The notes under the pieces were generated by a model. The model had not been told where the DNA came from and did no database searches. It saw nothing but the letters and a program-made list of their open reading frames with translations. The position numbers were made by a program, and so were the translations under genes. From Giardia muris (lineage: Eukaryota > Fornicata > Diplomonadida > Hexamitidae), in NCBI GenBank assembly GCA_006247105.1, contig CM016926.1, positions 372,001 through 436,000 on the forward strand: a DNA stretch of 64,000 nt, read 5' to 3'. This document shows, piece by piece, positions 10,001 to 18,088 of the stretch (position 1 is the stretch's first letter; every line of letters begins with the position of its first letter).

Positions 10001-10523
10001 CATGGAAGTAAACAGTAACATTATGCGCGGTATAAGCGACTGAGACGAGCCCAGAGTCCGAGATGACAGTTCCGAAGGCCGGAATCTCGCTCCTGTTCAC
10101 GTATTTGACTCCGTTGCGCTCAATGCATGGAATACTCTCCTGATAGCTATTATAGGAGTCTGTGTCTGAAAAGAACTTGTCGCTCTTGATGGTCGGGATG
10201 AAGCCCTTGTAGGGGCCAGCGGTAGTAACTGTAATCTGATAGTCTTTGATGGTGCAAGTGGTATCAGTACTTGGTTGTCCTGTCGTTTGGGGTTTAGGGA
10301 GCGTATAGACACAAAAGGGATCAAGAGACTTACTAGTTACTTGAACATTGGAACAACTAGTAGTGTCAATAGTAGCACAGGTCTGAACCTGCTGCACAAT
10401 ATCACTCGTGCGTGTCATTGTTATATAGCCCATCTCATCATCATAGGTGACCAGTGGGGTGGCAAAGTCGACAGAGGCATGAGTACTAACGAGAAAGACT
10501 AAGATAACGCAGATGACATTCAT
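7011..10523 (-). CDS. Receptor-like type I membrane protein with pseudokinase-like cytoplasmic domain
   Basis: 1170 residues from the ATG at 10521-10523. An N-terminal signal peptide (MNVICVILVFLVSTHA) precedes ~800 residues of Cys-poor, beta-rich, N-glycosylation-site-rich extracellular sequence. Its membrane-proximal part has filamin/Ig-like stretches (GNYHVVVSSAG, FTISVTLADEYGN). One membrane span lies at about 819-848. The ~320-residue cytoplasmic tail ends with sequence like a protein kinase: VTVFVKEF (~958-965) in the place of the VAIK lysine strand, and FGDLTPASILKDTNGHIKLE (~1067-1086) in the place of HRDxKPxNILLDxxGxIKLxD. The catalytic HRD Asp context, Asn and DFG are altered, so it would be a pseudokinase. 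This call is inferred from pattern only. Confidence 0.55.
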   Translation of the reverse strand: MNVICVILVFLVSTHASVDFATPLVTYDDEMGYITMTRTSDIVQQVQTCATIDTTSCSNVQVTSKSLDPFCVYTLPKPQTTGQPSTDTTCTIKDYQITVTTAGPYKGFIPTIKSDKFFSDTDSYNSYQESIPCIERNGVKYVNRSEIPAFGTVISDSGLVSVAYTAHNVTVYFHGKKSTDQLKVQPVSYADLFPSIMGGGGYHITDVAISDEFLAVNYAHRYASQLLALVRVFQIDLSAQTIKPMTLSGATSPDTINVSLSSDLSFENKYKIKSCTNGKLILDPYAVGKVLRIVLTCPNTTYTKPLSLKPLTIGSALVFELQTKGWVGQGPVVALLPEVTTGLGATDENEFYFKTGAMRNGNLILGGESKRLYFISISSDMFPTGIFHRSYFLLMHEVFQNDTSDARASQGQIPGNSLSTVGPAIAFTYNATLLVGVQTALSSAIMVEYLIGQMEFKLIGTISGLVTPSRISPIGAGLNVFSFIDNQNPFTVHFATLPSSLYDPKGSPFVQVKEDLTRSFKLPQLIEGSELSSEIDPESRTSVTALSFANGRITLFTPLAVENKVIATGKLIPYQVGDITKTLKVKIDGTEQVTVTCNTEMTLELTAASLTDDICTGLTVTFGVSNEAYQPDFTLSGTTCTGSLKAINISGNYHVVVSSAGVILGETPLTIEPQEMAQLGHVLVNPRLLTKKTRFTISVTLADEYGNLLTFPMGAKEDPCGRVRILLYDARDVPDGTKYDGIIKRLSGRNIVGNYSLTQTEATFCSVENLLIRGPGQYVFGFQMMDRANTGSFKNMSIPSEIQDSCILWLNSSLRPTYNAGEWILLVIGILVSAFFVIVLPYLFYVLFNRPVKGEFQVKREEEPIEDHQLTMIRPPLPGTPLVELIAQGLPFSNNERGPLINITTISAETTREVLETMRSLRAGITQVTKTASTGTARLAGDGEETVLTYSFAAVCLGERVTVFVKEFSNDTAAENYYMQAFIWYNLPENRLAPPLQAAEIYHPLLNIGVEEYTLGAILRDLSTSPSHTFVILITEELALYPQIDEGCVSQVLNGLRHAAFNSIPPRAFGDLTPASILKDTNGHIKLEPPMHLGTEYLKLGVDDAKAFDRELQTAIAALAALALGDPDSYSRILTGQGGSMGIPVANLHRLCMDITTASWANLDTRVTGS

Positions 10524-10532
10524 TTTAGATCT

Positions 10533-11840
10533 TCAGATCGCAAGTTCATCGCTTCGGAAGGTGAAGGGGCCTCCGAAGGAGCCAACGTTCTCTCGTAATA
10601 GCCGGAGTATCTCGTCACTTATCCCTCCGGTATGGGGAGCCAGCCGAACAATCTCGACGAGACGAAGCTGTTGCTCTCCTTGCAAAGCCACGCCATACTT
10701 CCGTACCAGCGTCATGAGACCGACATGGTAGACAAGAGGGAGCTGAGAAGAGACATTATCACGCGCGACTTGCTCATAGAAGGTGATGACATGGTTGAGG
10801 GTTGAGACTGGGAACGTGTAATTCTTATCTAGGATGACGGCGATAAAGGCTGCGACCGCTCCATTATGAGGCATATTGGTAAGGTGTACCAGAGCGGGAG
10901 AACTGATTTGTCCCGGAATTGAGGCCCGTTTGAGAACTGATGATGCAGCTTTAATAAGAACAGAACATGCATCAGTTTGAGCCAAGGGGAAGATGATCCC
11001 CTTGTAGAAGGCACGCGGCTTAAAGGTGGCCTTACCTAAAGCATCAAACAGATGTATTGGGAGTTTCTGGGACGACCTCAATTCAACCCTAACGCGATTA
11101 AGGAGGATGTTCTTATTGAAGAGATATGCTTGATCCTCGGATAGCTTCGATATAAAGAGCCGCGTGATGGCAAGCGTCGCGTGCGGAGACCATTCTGACG
11201 GGTTTGTTAGTTCCAAGACTGGCTCCCATGCCGAGGAGGATGGAATCCCTAGAAGTATCTTCGGAAGAGTTCCAGACTTATACTTCTTCAGAATCAAGCC
11301 AGTCTCACGTAACGAGGCACCTAAATCCGGATCTGCCAGGATCGACTTTGCTGCCATGCTCAAGGTATCAGCAAATGGGACAGTGGATCTCTCATGATCG
11401 TTAGAATGCGCCATATCATTCCGAAGAGCTTGTTCGGCAGCCAGCGATATTTCCATCTCAAGCGTCGGAGAGATTGCAAGCGTTCCTTCTCCAGCGCTTA
11501 CATCGGGGCCAAAGAGATCGAGCATCCCTTGAGCCGTCTTCATGTCTTCAAGATCGATCTCCTGGTGCAATCTCTCCATAACGCGTTGAGACTTCGATTC
11601 CGCACGCAATGAGATCTGGGAGACACTGCTCTGTATTGGGATGTGCAAGGCATGAAGGGTATCAGCCCCAACCTCCTCGTCGAAGTCAGCATCGGTTATG
11701 TAATCCTCCTTGTCGTTGTACCGCTTCTGGACTTGCATAGGCCTGGCTTTAGGTGCCGGTCTCTTTTGCCGATGCTTCTGAGGGCCTGCCGCAAGGCTTT
11801 TGCGGCCACGTGTGTCATGAGGGGGATGTCTCTTAGTCAT
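10533..11840 (-). CDS. BYSL: Bystin / Enp1 (40S ribosome biogenesis factor)
   Basis: 435 residues from the ATG at 11838-11840; an upstream in-frame TTG is ignored. The basic N-terminus is followed by an acidic stretch and then the bystin domain from about residue 180: KIL-GIPSSSAWEPVLELTNPSEWSPHA, TRLFISKL, LLNRVRVELR, KPRAFYKGIIFPL and SIPGQISSPALVHLTNMPHNG. These line up with TNPxxWSPxAxxxATRIF, KPxAFFKGxLxPL and SIPxxHSxAALLKLxxMPYxG of the family. Enp1 acts in the nucleolus and pre-40S particle, in 18S rRNA maturation and export. The stop is nine bases from the start of the receptor-like gene on the same strand. Confidence 0.93.
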   Translation of the reverse strand: MTKRHPPHDTRGRKSLAAGPQKHRQKRPAPKARPMQVQKRYNDKEDYITDADFDEEVGADTLHALHIPIQSSVSQISLRAESKSQRVMERLHQEIDLEDMKTAQGMLDLFGPDVSAGEGTLAISPTLEMEISLAAEQALRNDMAHSNDHERSTVPFADTLSMAAKSILADPDLGASLRETGLILKKYKSGTLPKILLGIPSSSAWEPVLELTNPSEWSPHATLAITRLFISKLSEDQAYLFNKNILLNRVRVELRSSQKLPIHLFDALGKATFKPRAFYKGIIFPLAQTDACSVLIKAASSVLKRASIPGQISSPALVHLTNMPHNGAVAAFIAVILDKNYTFPVSTLNHVITFYEQVARDNVSSQLPLVYHVGLMTLVRKYGVALQGEQQLRLVEIVRLAPHTGGISDEILRLLRENVGSFGGPFTFRSDELAI

Positions 11841-12087
11841 TTGATATCGAATAAAAGAGAGTATCAGCAAGTCTTACTTCTGAGTGAGGGGGTGAGTGAG
11901 TTTGGGTATATCTACAACTATCTGATATCATCATGTCTCTCTGGATTGAGTCAGTAACCTCTTCGATGAATTCTCTTTCCGTCCATTATTAATGCCATTC
12001 GAAGATCAACAATGATATGGAGTCATCTGTAAAGATGGAAGTGGAATGACAGACTTGGCAAAGACGTGACTAAACAGAAGAGTGATA

Positions 12088-12102
12088 GTTCACTCAGTGA
12101 AC
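12088..12102. promoter_or_regulatory. Perfect 15-bp palindrome upstream of SAC1-like gene
   Basis: GTTCACTCAGTGAAC: two 7-base arms around one central base, 16 bp before the ATG at 12119. It lies in the only long divergent intergenic region with both starts facing outward (11841-12118). An A-run (CAAAAAAG) follows immediately before the ATG. A dimeric transcription factor site is one reading; no factor is known. Confidence 0.45.
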
Positions 12103-12118
12103 ATCAGAGGCAAAAAAG

Positions 12119-13999
12119 ATGAGTCTCAATACCACACCTGTACTTTATCGAAGAGAGGAGACTGTTCTTATCGCGTATGACTCCAATCATTACATCCTGA
12201 ATGCAGATAGCTGCATGCTTGAGCCGATGGCCGACGTGGATCTAGATCTATATCAACAAGTGACACCCTTTGTCTCACTGTTAGGAGTCTTCTTCGTTGG
12301 AGAACAGGAGTATTACATCCTGGTACGACGAGGAGAGGCCGTTCTGAAACACCCCACCATGGACTATGAGATCTTTCGTCCTATTGACGTTTTCATCTAC
12401 TCTCCCTCTCGAGCGCCCTTGAAGTATGTGCTTCGCTCCCTGCAGTATCACTTCATGCACCCCGGAATCTACTACAGTCAATCCAAGCGTATCCTGGACT
12501 CCGTCTCATCTCGACGGGAAAGAGACACGTTCTGGTGGAATCGGAACGTTATGGTTGAAGGACCCGCTTTCACAAGCTATGCGATCATGGGGTATGTAGA
12601 TGCCACTGAAGCTGTATGTGTTGGAGACAAAATGACCTTGAAGTACTGTTTGATAAGTCGTCGTGCCTTAGCTTCTTCAGGTAAGCGTTACTTTCGTCGT
12701 GGTATTGATGCACAAGGGAACACCGCTAACTTCGTGGAGACAGAGCTTATCCTCACGATGGATGCTCACAATCGACAAACTTATATGACATATTTGACGA
12801 CCCGTGGCTCAATTCCTCTTCCATTTGAACAGATACCCAACCTTATGCAAAAGCCACCAATTTCCCTTACGTCCTCGTATGTTGAAGCCGACAGTAAGCA
12901 AGTCGTTTTCAATATGCACCATGCTTCCTATTCCCGTTATGATGTCGATCGTGTCATTTATTTCAACCTTTTGAACTCCAGTGGCTCGGAAAATATTTTG
13001 GCGAGTGCGTTTCGGGAGCTTTGTATCGGTCATTCAAATGAGAAGCCACGTTTGAACAAATCGTTCACCATTCAAAAGGGCTGCAAAGATCTACCTTCTC
13101 AGACTTCTACTTCTGAGGCGTCTGAGGCATCTAAGAATATAAATCCTGAGACGATTGAAATAGAAAGTGATGCCGAACCTCTTCTACATAAATCCGCACC
13201 GAATAAGTCAGCACGTACATATTCAATAGCGCTTAGCAGGTATTCAGAGGACGCGAACAATGTAATCTGGGTGAATGATAAGCTCGCATACGTCCACCTT
13301 GACTTTCATCATAGCATCATGGACTCACTAAGCTCGGATATGGAAGCGGTCCACGCGGTGCTACAATTTCTTCATGAGAACGCTCTGAAACCGCTTTTGA
13401 AATTTGACCCTAGTACGAGGAGCTTCTCCCAATCAGAGATCTATCGTATCAATTGTCTTGATAGCCTTGATCGAACGACCTCGCTTCAACTTTGTCTCTA
13501 TAAGATGGTTATCGCCCAAGCCGTTGCCACAATGGATGTTCATGATATAAGTCTGGAGGAGATTTTCGGGATGCTCGCATACTCGTTCCAGAAGCAAGGT
13601 AACGTTCTCTCACGTCAATATGCAACTTCTAACGCAATGAAAGGTGATTTGACCACATTAGGACGCCGAACCATGAAGGGCCGCTTCGCTGACCTCTTAA
13701 CCTGGGTACAGAGATGGTATACCTGTAACTTCATCGATGGAAAGCTTCAGGATGGATATCTACTCCTTCAGAACCCAGTATCCTTAGCTCCTCCACCCTT
13801 CTCTCTTCCGTTACCCTACTGCGTCCTTGCCCTCTTCGTTGGGCTTATCTGCTTCAGTATCATTGGGGCGGGGACTGGGAGTACTGTAGTGATCTGTATT
13901 CTTCTGATCGTCCTACTTCTACTTGCGGCAGTCTTCAGTCTGTTTTGCTACTATCGTCCTGAGTACTTCATCGTGTGGCCGCGCGTTCGCCACCAGTAA
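12119..13999 (+). CDS. SAC1: SAC1-type phosphoinositide phosphatase
   Basis: 626 residues. An N-terminal Sac domain leads to the CX5R catalytic loop CLDSLDRT with Cys446 and Arg452, preceded by RIN as in RxNCxDCLDRTN of the family. The second Cys of that motif is Ser and the final Asn is Thr; the catalytic Cys and Arg are kept. Two closely spaced membrane spans lie near the C-terminus (about 565-612), as in ER-resident Sac1p, and the protein ends in a short aromatic and basic tail. A ~60-residue Ser/Glu-rich insert sits around 320-365. Expected reaction: removal of phosphate from PI4P and related lipids at the ER. The stop codon is within AGTAAA. Confidence 0.88.
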   Translation: MSLNTTPVLYRREETVLIAYDSNHYILNADSCMLEPMADVDLDLYQQVTPFVSLLGVFFVGEQEYYILVRRGEAVLKHPTMDYEIFRPIDVFIYSPSRAPLKYVLRSLQYHFMHPGIYYSQSKRILDSVSSRRERDTFWWNRNVMVEGPAFTSYAIMGYVDATEAVCVGDKMTLKYCLISRRALASSGKRYFRRGIDAQGNTANFVETELILTMDAHNRQTYMTYLTTRGSIPLPFEQIPNLMQKPPISLTSSYVEADSKQVVFNMHHASYSRYDVDRVIYFNLLNSSGSENILASAFRELCIGHSNEKPRLNKSFTIQKGCKDLPSQTSTSEASEASKNINPETIEIESDAEPLLHKSAPNKSARTYSIALSRYSEDANNVIWVNDKLAYVHLDFHHSIMDSLSSDMEAVHAVLQFLHENALKPLLKFDPSTRSFSQSEIYRINCLDSLDRTTSLQLCLYKMVIAQAVATMDVHDISLEEIFGMLAYSFQKQGNVLSRQYATSNAMKGDLTTLGRRTMKGRFADLLTWVQRWYTCNFIDGKLQDGYLLLQNPVSLAPPPFSLPLPYCVLALFVGLICFSIIGAGTGSTVVICILLIVLLLLAAVFSLFCYYRPEYFIVWPRVRHQ

Positions 14000-14000
14000 A
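13995..14000 (+). terminator. Poly(A)-type hexamer AGTAAA containing the stop
   Basis: The SAC1-like gene ends CCAGTAAAAC; TAA at 13997-13999 lies within AGTAAA, matching the described Giardia polyadenylation signal AGTRAA. Confidence 0.5.
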
Positions 14001-14038
14001 ACACACGATGTGGTGCTTATTGCTGGATACGGACAAAA

Positions 14039-14941
14039 ATGCTTTCCATACTCCTTCTGCTCGCATCGGCGTGGGCCAAGCAAGCTGTGACGGAGGAGGG
14101 GCTTCGACACTTGCAGACTCTTGACCTTCCGTGGGTTCCACGTTTATCGGAGCGCTTCATAAACATGACCATCGATGATGTCAAAAAGATGCTTGGCACG
14201 ATGGTCATGGACCTGGAGCCACCTCAGGACATTGAGATTGAGGAGAAGGTCATTGTTGATCTTCCAGAATCATATGACTTCCGAGAAGAGTTCACGAATT
14301 GCAATCTCCCAGTCAATGATCAAGCTAATTGTGGCGGTTGCTGGGCTTTTGGTGCTGTGGATGCCTTCTCACTTCGTCGCTGCCGAGCCGGTCTTGACCC
14401 TGTCCCCCTTCAGCTGTCTCAGGAGTATATAATCGACTGTGACCAAAATAACAAGGGGTGCAGTGGAGGATACCTAGATTTGGCGTGGACGTTCCTTCAG
14501 GACACCGGGGTTCCCACCGCAGAATGTTATCCATTCACGGCGGGGGATAAGGGTGTTGAAGGTAAGTGCTCGAAGAATGTATGCGCTGATGGGTCGTCCA
14601 TCACAATGAAATACAAGACCACTGGGTCTGCGAAGCGCATCTTCGGAATTTCCAACGCGATGAGCGAGTTGGTCAATGGAGGACCTCTTGAAGCCTCCTT
14701 TGACGTTGCCGAGGACTTCATGTATTATGGCTCTGGAATCTATACACACCGTTGGGGGTACTGGATAGGTCACCATGCGGTCATCCTCGTCGGGTATGGC
14801 ACGACTGATAGTGGTGTCGATTATTGGATCGTCCGTAACTCTTGGGGACCTACCTGGGGTGAAGATGGTTATTTCCGTATCATGCGAGGACGAAACGAAT
14901 GTAACTTCGAAGCTGGCTTCTTCTGTGGGCCAGTTGCTTAA
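14039..14941 (+). CDS. Cathepsin B-like cysteine protease without occluding loop
   Basis: 300 residues: signal peptide (MLSILLLLASAWA), a ~60-residue propeptide and a papain-fold C1 protease. Active-site residues are visible: oxyanion Gln95 (NDQANCGGCW), nucleophile Cys101, His246 (GHHAVILVGYG) and Asn267 (RNSWG). The cathepsin B-type GCSGGYLDLAW and the paired Cys pattern are present. The stretch between CYPF (163-166) and the ISNAMSEL helix is short and lacks the His-His occluding loop of animal cathepsin B, as in other Giardia CP2/CP3-like enzymes, which act as endopeptidases. Expected in lysosome-like peripheral vacuoles or secreted. The start lies only 39 bp after the SAC1-like stop. Confidence 0.93.
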   Translation: MLSILLLLASAWAKQAVTEEGLRHLQTLDLPWVPRLSERFINMTIDDVKKMLGTMVMDLEPPQDIEIEEKVIVDLPESYDFREEFTNCNLPVNDQANCGGCWAFGAVDAFSLRRCRAGLDPVPLQLSQEYIIDCDQNNKGCSGGYLDLAWTFLQDTGVPTAECYPFTAGDKGVEGKCSKNVCADGSSITMKYKTTGSAKRIFGISNAMSELVNGGPLEASFDVAEDFMYYGSGIYTHRWGYWIGHHAVILVGYGTTDSGVDYWIVRNSWGPTWGEDGYFRIMRGRNECNFEAGFFCGPVA

Positions 14942-14987
14942 TGAGTGGTAAAGTTAACCCTCTTTTACTGTCTGGGAAAGCCATCAA

Positions 14988-16580
14988 TCACTTGGTAGGT
15001 GAGGCGCAGCTGATGATGCTATCAACGCGCAGGATCTGCTCGGCAGCCTCCGACGCATAGAGCACGACATGCTGCTTCGAAAGATAACACTCAGTCACCC
15101 CAGCGCGTTGAACGTTCATGACAGATCCATCTTGCATGTTGAGTCCGAACTCATGCTTCCCGGCGAAGTGAAGTGCACGAAGACGACCAGCAAGTTCCTC
15201 ACCATCATATCCTCCATTGTTCGCAATGGCAATCGGAAGGGAGCGTAAAGCACGTGCATACGCCTCAAGGACGAAGCCCATGCGCCCAGGAGCATTTCTT
15301 GCCTCCTCCTCAACGGCATTTGCCATGAGGGTTTCAGCGGCACCCGCTCCTAGAACTATGCGACTTTCAGTCGCAAGCATTTGAGAGAGAACGCAAAGGG
15401 CGTCGTGTAAAGAACGCTCGGCCTCGTCGAGGATATGCATCGACGCGCCCCGTAGGACGATGGTGGATGCTCGCTTGTTCGGAAGCCCGGAGAACTTGAT
15501 GAGGCGATCCTCACCGATTATAACTTCGCTAACGGACTCACAATGTCCAATCTTCAAGTCAGGGGAGTTGAAGGTTGAGGCGAGCTCTGCTTCAAGGACA
15601 AGGGAAAGACGATCGACCCCATCGAAATCAGCATGTTCGATCGCCATGACGCCATGTTTCGCGAAGATCTGCATGGGCAAATCATAGATCAGCTGTCTAT
15701 TGACAAAGACGTTGATTCCATAGTCGATGATCGAGCTACACTTTGAGATCATACGGGCCTTCTCGGCGGCCTCGATGCCTTCAAGTGCCTCATGGGAGTC
15801 GGTACGGACACGCGCTCCAAGGATTTTAATCTTATCAGTATCCATGGCGGTGTTCGAGACGAGAATACGAGCATTCTCGATACGCCTAGGACAGCCAATC
15901 CCAACCTTCTTGTCAAGGAGGAAACCATCGTCCACGTACGAGTCCTGAAGCGTCCCGCCCATCCGCTTGATAACCTGAATGTTCCTAAGGTTAGTGTCCC
16001 CTCCGAGGTTAAGGACGCATTCAACGGCCATCTTGGCGAAGTGCTCCTGGACCGTGGTCAGCACCTTCGACGAGAGGGTCGTACGGGCAACGTTCATCAG
16101 GTTCTCGCGAAAAACCTTATCATCAGCACGATTATCAACGGAGGCCTTCTTGAGAGCATCGAGAGCAATCTCCGAGGCCCGTCTGAAGCCATCGACGATG
16201 ACCATGGGATGAATGTGGCTCTGAAGCAAGGTCTGCGCCTGACGTAGGATCTCACCGGCTAGGACGCAAACACTAGTTGTCCCATCTCCAACCGTCTCGT
16301 CTTGCACACGTGAGATGTCTATGAGGACACGAGCCGCAGGGTTATCGACGACAACGGACTTCAGGATCGTGGCGCCGTCATTAGTGACACGCATCCCTCC
16401 ACTTACGCTTTGAAGGATCTTGTCCATCCCTTTAGGCCCAAGAGTCGACTTAACCATATCGGAGATGGCGATCGCTCCGACGAGGGTCGAGAGGCGCGCA
16501 TCGCCTCCGCGTTCCTGAGTCCCACCCTCACGTAGAATGCGAATCGGTTCCATTGACGCTTTCTTTTTTGACGGGCTCAT
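14988..16580 (-). CDS. CCT2: CCT2, beta subunit of the TRiC/CCT chaperonin
   Basis: 530 residues. Group II chaperonin signatures are clear: KSTLGPKGMDKIL, VTNDGATIL, VQDETVGDGTTS and the hinge GHCESVSEVIIGEDRLIKFSG. Subunit type is beta: the ADSYLDEGFLLDKKIG-like stretch is DSYVDDGFLLDKKVG, and KIKILGARVRTDS, CFINRQLIY-like FVNRQLIYDLP and MAIEHADFDGVDRL all match CCT2. The C-terminal GGYDGEELAGRLRALH fits too. It binds ATP through GDGTT and folds tubulin and actin in a hetero-octameric double ring; tubulin load is high in Giardia. Start ATGA overlaps the stop of the upstream unknown gene by four bases. Confidence 0.97.
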   Translation of the reverse strand: MSPSKKKASMEPIRILREGGTQERGGDARLSTLVGAIAISDMVKSTLGPKGMDKILQSVSGGMRVTNDGATILKSVVVDNPAARVLIDISRVQDETVGDGTTSVCVLAGEILRQAQTLLQSHIHPMVIVDGFRRASEIALDALKKASVDNRADDKVFRENLMNVARTTLSSKVLTTVQEHFAKMAVECVLNLGGDTNLRNIQVIKRMGGTLQDSYVDDGFLLDKKVGIGCPRRIENARILVSNTAMDTDKIKILGARVRTDSHEALEGIEAAEKARMISKCSSIIDYGINVFVNRQLIYDLPMQIFAKHGVMAIEHADFDGVDRLSLVLEAELASTFNSPDLKIGHCESVSEVIIGEDRLIKFSGLPNKRASTIVLRGASMHILDEAERSLHDALCVLSQMLATESRIVLGAGAAETLMANAVEEEARNAPGRMGFVLEAYARALRSLPIAIANNGGYDGEELAGRLRALHFAGKHEFGLNMQDGSVMNVQRAGVTECYLSKQHVVLYASEAAEQILRVDSIISCASPTK

Positions 16581-17332
16581 TCATTCCCAAACGCATACTT
16601 CGCTGTCTCCTTTCGGCTCACGAAAGCGTACTTCCCCGGGGAGATCATATACGCACCCCCGGCGGCCTTCGGCTTGGCCTCGGGATTGACGCCCGGCTGT
16701 CTCCTTAGACTTGTCAAGTCCAAATGACTTTCGGCAGTAGTGAAGTAGTTGGAGGACTGCTGATTAATTGGGGGAGGAGCACTTTGAGGTTCCGAAGAGG
16801 GAACCGCCATTCCAACCACCTCCACTCCCTCTGTCTCTTCCCTTGATTCTTGCGCTTGCTCCTGTTCCTGCTGTTCTTGTTTAATTGGGGAAGAAGATAT
16901 TGATGTTTGACGAGACTTCTCCTCGGCTTGAAGCTTCTCTCTGACGGCACGAGGGACGTATGTTCCAGGCTTGTAGTTCGGTATCCTCATCTCATGCTGA
17001 CGAATATCGGCAATTTGAGAGACACCTACTCCATCATACTTGGAGGTACCGGAAGGTCTTTTCATAGGACCAGGCTTCTGCAGGGCGATCGTATACGAGT
17101 CGAAGTTATACGTGGACTCGATCCCTGTGATCTGGCGATTCCGCTCGAACTGGTTGATGCTTCGAAGCTTCACGGACGATAGGGTATAACTAGGGAGGTC
17201 CTTATACTTCTCGTCGAATTGGAACGTCTCGGTGCAAAGCGTGCTGCCTCCCGACCCGTTCGACCTCGCTGCCTTGGAAAGCTCGTCGTCGGTCGGCATC
17301 CAAGTCCCTTGCCCATCCTTTGGGCTATTCAT
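16577..17332 (-). CDS. Conserved-looking protein of unknown function, 251 residues
   Basis: Not recognised. Starts MNSPKDGQGTWMPTDDEL at the ATG 17330-17332. The middle (about residues 35-125) looks structured and holds short motifs such as FDEKYKDLPSYTLSSVK and RIPNYKPGTYVPRAVREKL; the latter is basic and could bind RNA or tubulin. Residues ~130-200 are Gln/Glu/Ser-rich and likely disordered. There are no Cys clusters and no membrane segment. It overlaps the CCT2 start by ATGA and is divergent from AMPK beta with 17 bp between the ATGs. A cytoplasmic adaptor or structural protein is possible, but no function is assigned. Confidence 0.7.
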   Translation of the reverse strand: MNSPKDGQGTWMPTDDELSKAARSNGSGGSTLCTETFQFDEKYKDLPSYTLSSVKLRSINQFERNRQITGIESTYNFDSYTIALQKPGPMKRPSGTSKYDGVGVSQIADIRQHEMRIPNYKPGTYVPRAVREKLQAEEKSRQTSISSSPIKQEQQEQEQAQESREETEGVEVVGMAVPSSEPQSAPPPINQQSSNYFTTAESHLDLTSLRRQPGVNPEAKPKAAGGAYMISPGKYAFVSRKETAKYAFGNE

Positions 17333-17349
17333 GCCTTTTAAGAAAAACT
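17333..17349. promoter_or_regulatory. Shared start region of a divergent pair
   Basis: 17 bp between the ATGs of the 251-residue protein (minus) and AMPK beta (plus), with TTTTAAGAAAAA in the centre. An A/T-rich initiator serving both genes is inferred. Confidence 0.5.
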
Positions 17350-18081
17350 ATGGGACAAAACGAGTCGAAAGTCCCCGGAGCGGACGCCCCCGCGGGGCAG
17401 AACATCGAGGTCACTGTCACGTGGCGCGAGAAGGCGGACTCTGCAGTGTACTGTGTCGGCTCCTTCAACAACTGGACAGAGCGTGTGCCACTTCAGAGGA
17501 ACCATGCGGGGATCTGGTTCGCCGTCCTTTACTTGCCGCCTGGCGTTTACCAATACAAGTTCATCGTTGATGGGAATTGGGTTTGCGCTCAAGACCAGCC
17601 TCAATGCCGAGATTCCGATGGGAATCTAAACAACGTCATACATATATCACACTCTGGTCACCTAATGGAGCCAGCAAACCAGGAGGACCTTCGGCAGGAC
17701 TTCGTGGCCGGCCAGATGCATGGTGCGGTTGAAGGATGGTTCACTACCGTTATCCCAGAGAATGCTAAGGATATTTGGAAGACTTTCCCCTCAGAAATCC
17801 CTCACCAGCTTCTCAAGACCGTGCTTAATGATACCCTGTCAAGAACGGACACATATGAGCCTTCTCTTCTCCTACCAATCCCAGACCATGTGACTTTGAC
17901 TCATTTCTTCCGTCAGAAGCGTAGGAAGATGGTGACCGCCACGGCGGCATCAGAGAAGCATCGAAGTAAGTACGTGACCGTCGTCTTATACTCTCCATGC
18001 GAGACCCCGGTCGAGATCCCCCATCTCGCTACGATCGTCGCAGACTATGCCAAGACCCGCTGCATCATCCCAGACGTCTGA
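17350..18081 (+). CDS. AMPK (SNF1) beta subunit with CBM48 domain
   Basis: 243 residues from the ATG at 17350, after AAGAAAAACT; an upstream non-initiator Met at 17320 would add ten residues. It begins MGQNESKV, a candidate N-myristoylation site (Gly2). Residues ~19-100 form a glycogen-binding CBM48 domain: VYCVGSFNNWTE, YLPPGVYQYKFIVDGNW, then a D-rich NNVIHI. The carbohydrate-stacking Trp42 and Trp77 are kept. Residues ~155-225 resemble the C-terminal ASC domain that holds alpha and gamma together (EIPHQLLKTVLND, LPIPDHVTLTHFF, KYVTVVLYSP). Role: scaffold of the energy-sensing kinase. The 3' end is 7 bp from the SUN gene's stop. Confidence 0.9.
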   Translation: MGQNESKVPGADAPAGQNIEVTVTWREKADSAVYCVGSFNNWTERVPLQRNHAGIWFAVLYLPPGVYQYKFIVDGNWVCAQDQPQCRDSDGNLNNVIHISHSGHLMEPANQEDLRQDFVAGQMHGAVEGWFTTVIPENAKDIWKTFPSEIPHQLLKTVLNDTLSRTDTYEPSLLLPIPDHVTLTHFFRQKRRKMVTATAASEKHRSKYVTVVLYSPCETPVEIPHLATIVADYAKTRCIIPDV

Positions 18082-18082
18082 A

Positions 18083-18088
18083 TTTACA
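18083..18088 (-). terminator. TGTAAA hexamer immediately after stop
   Basis: The SUN gene ends AGGTGATGTAAAT on the minus strand; TGTAAA begins right after TGA. The same TGATGTAAAT follows the ankyrin gene ending at 35318. Confidence 0.4.
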
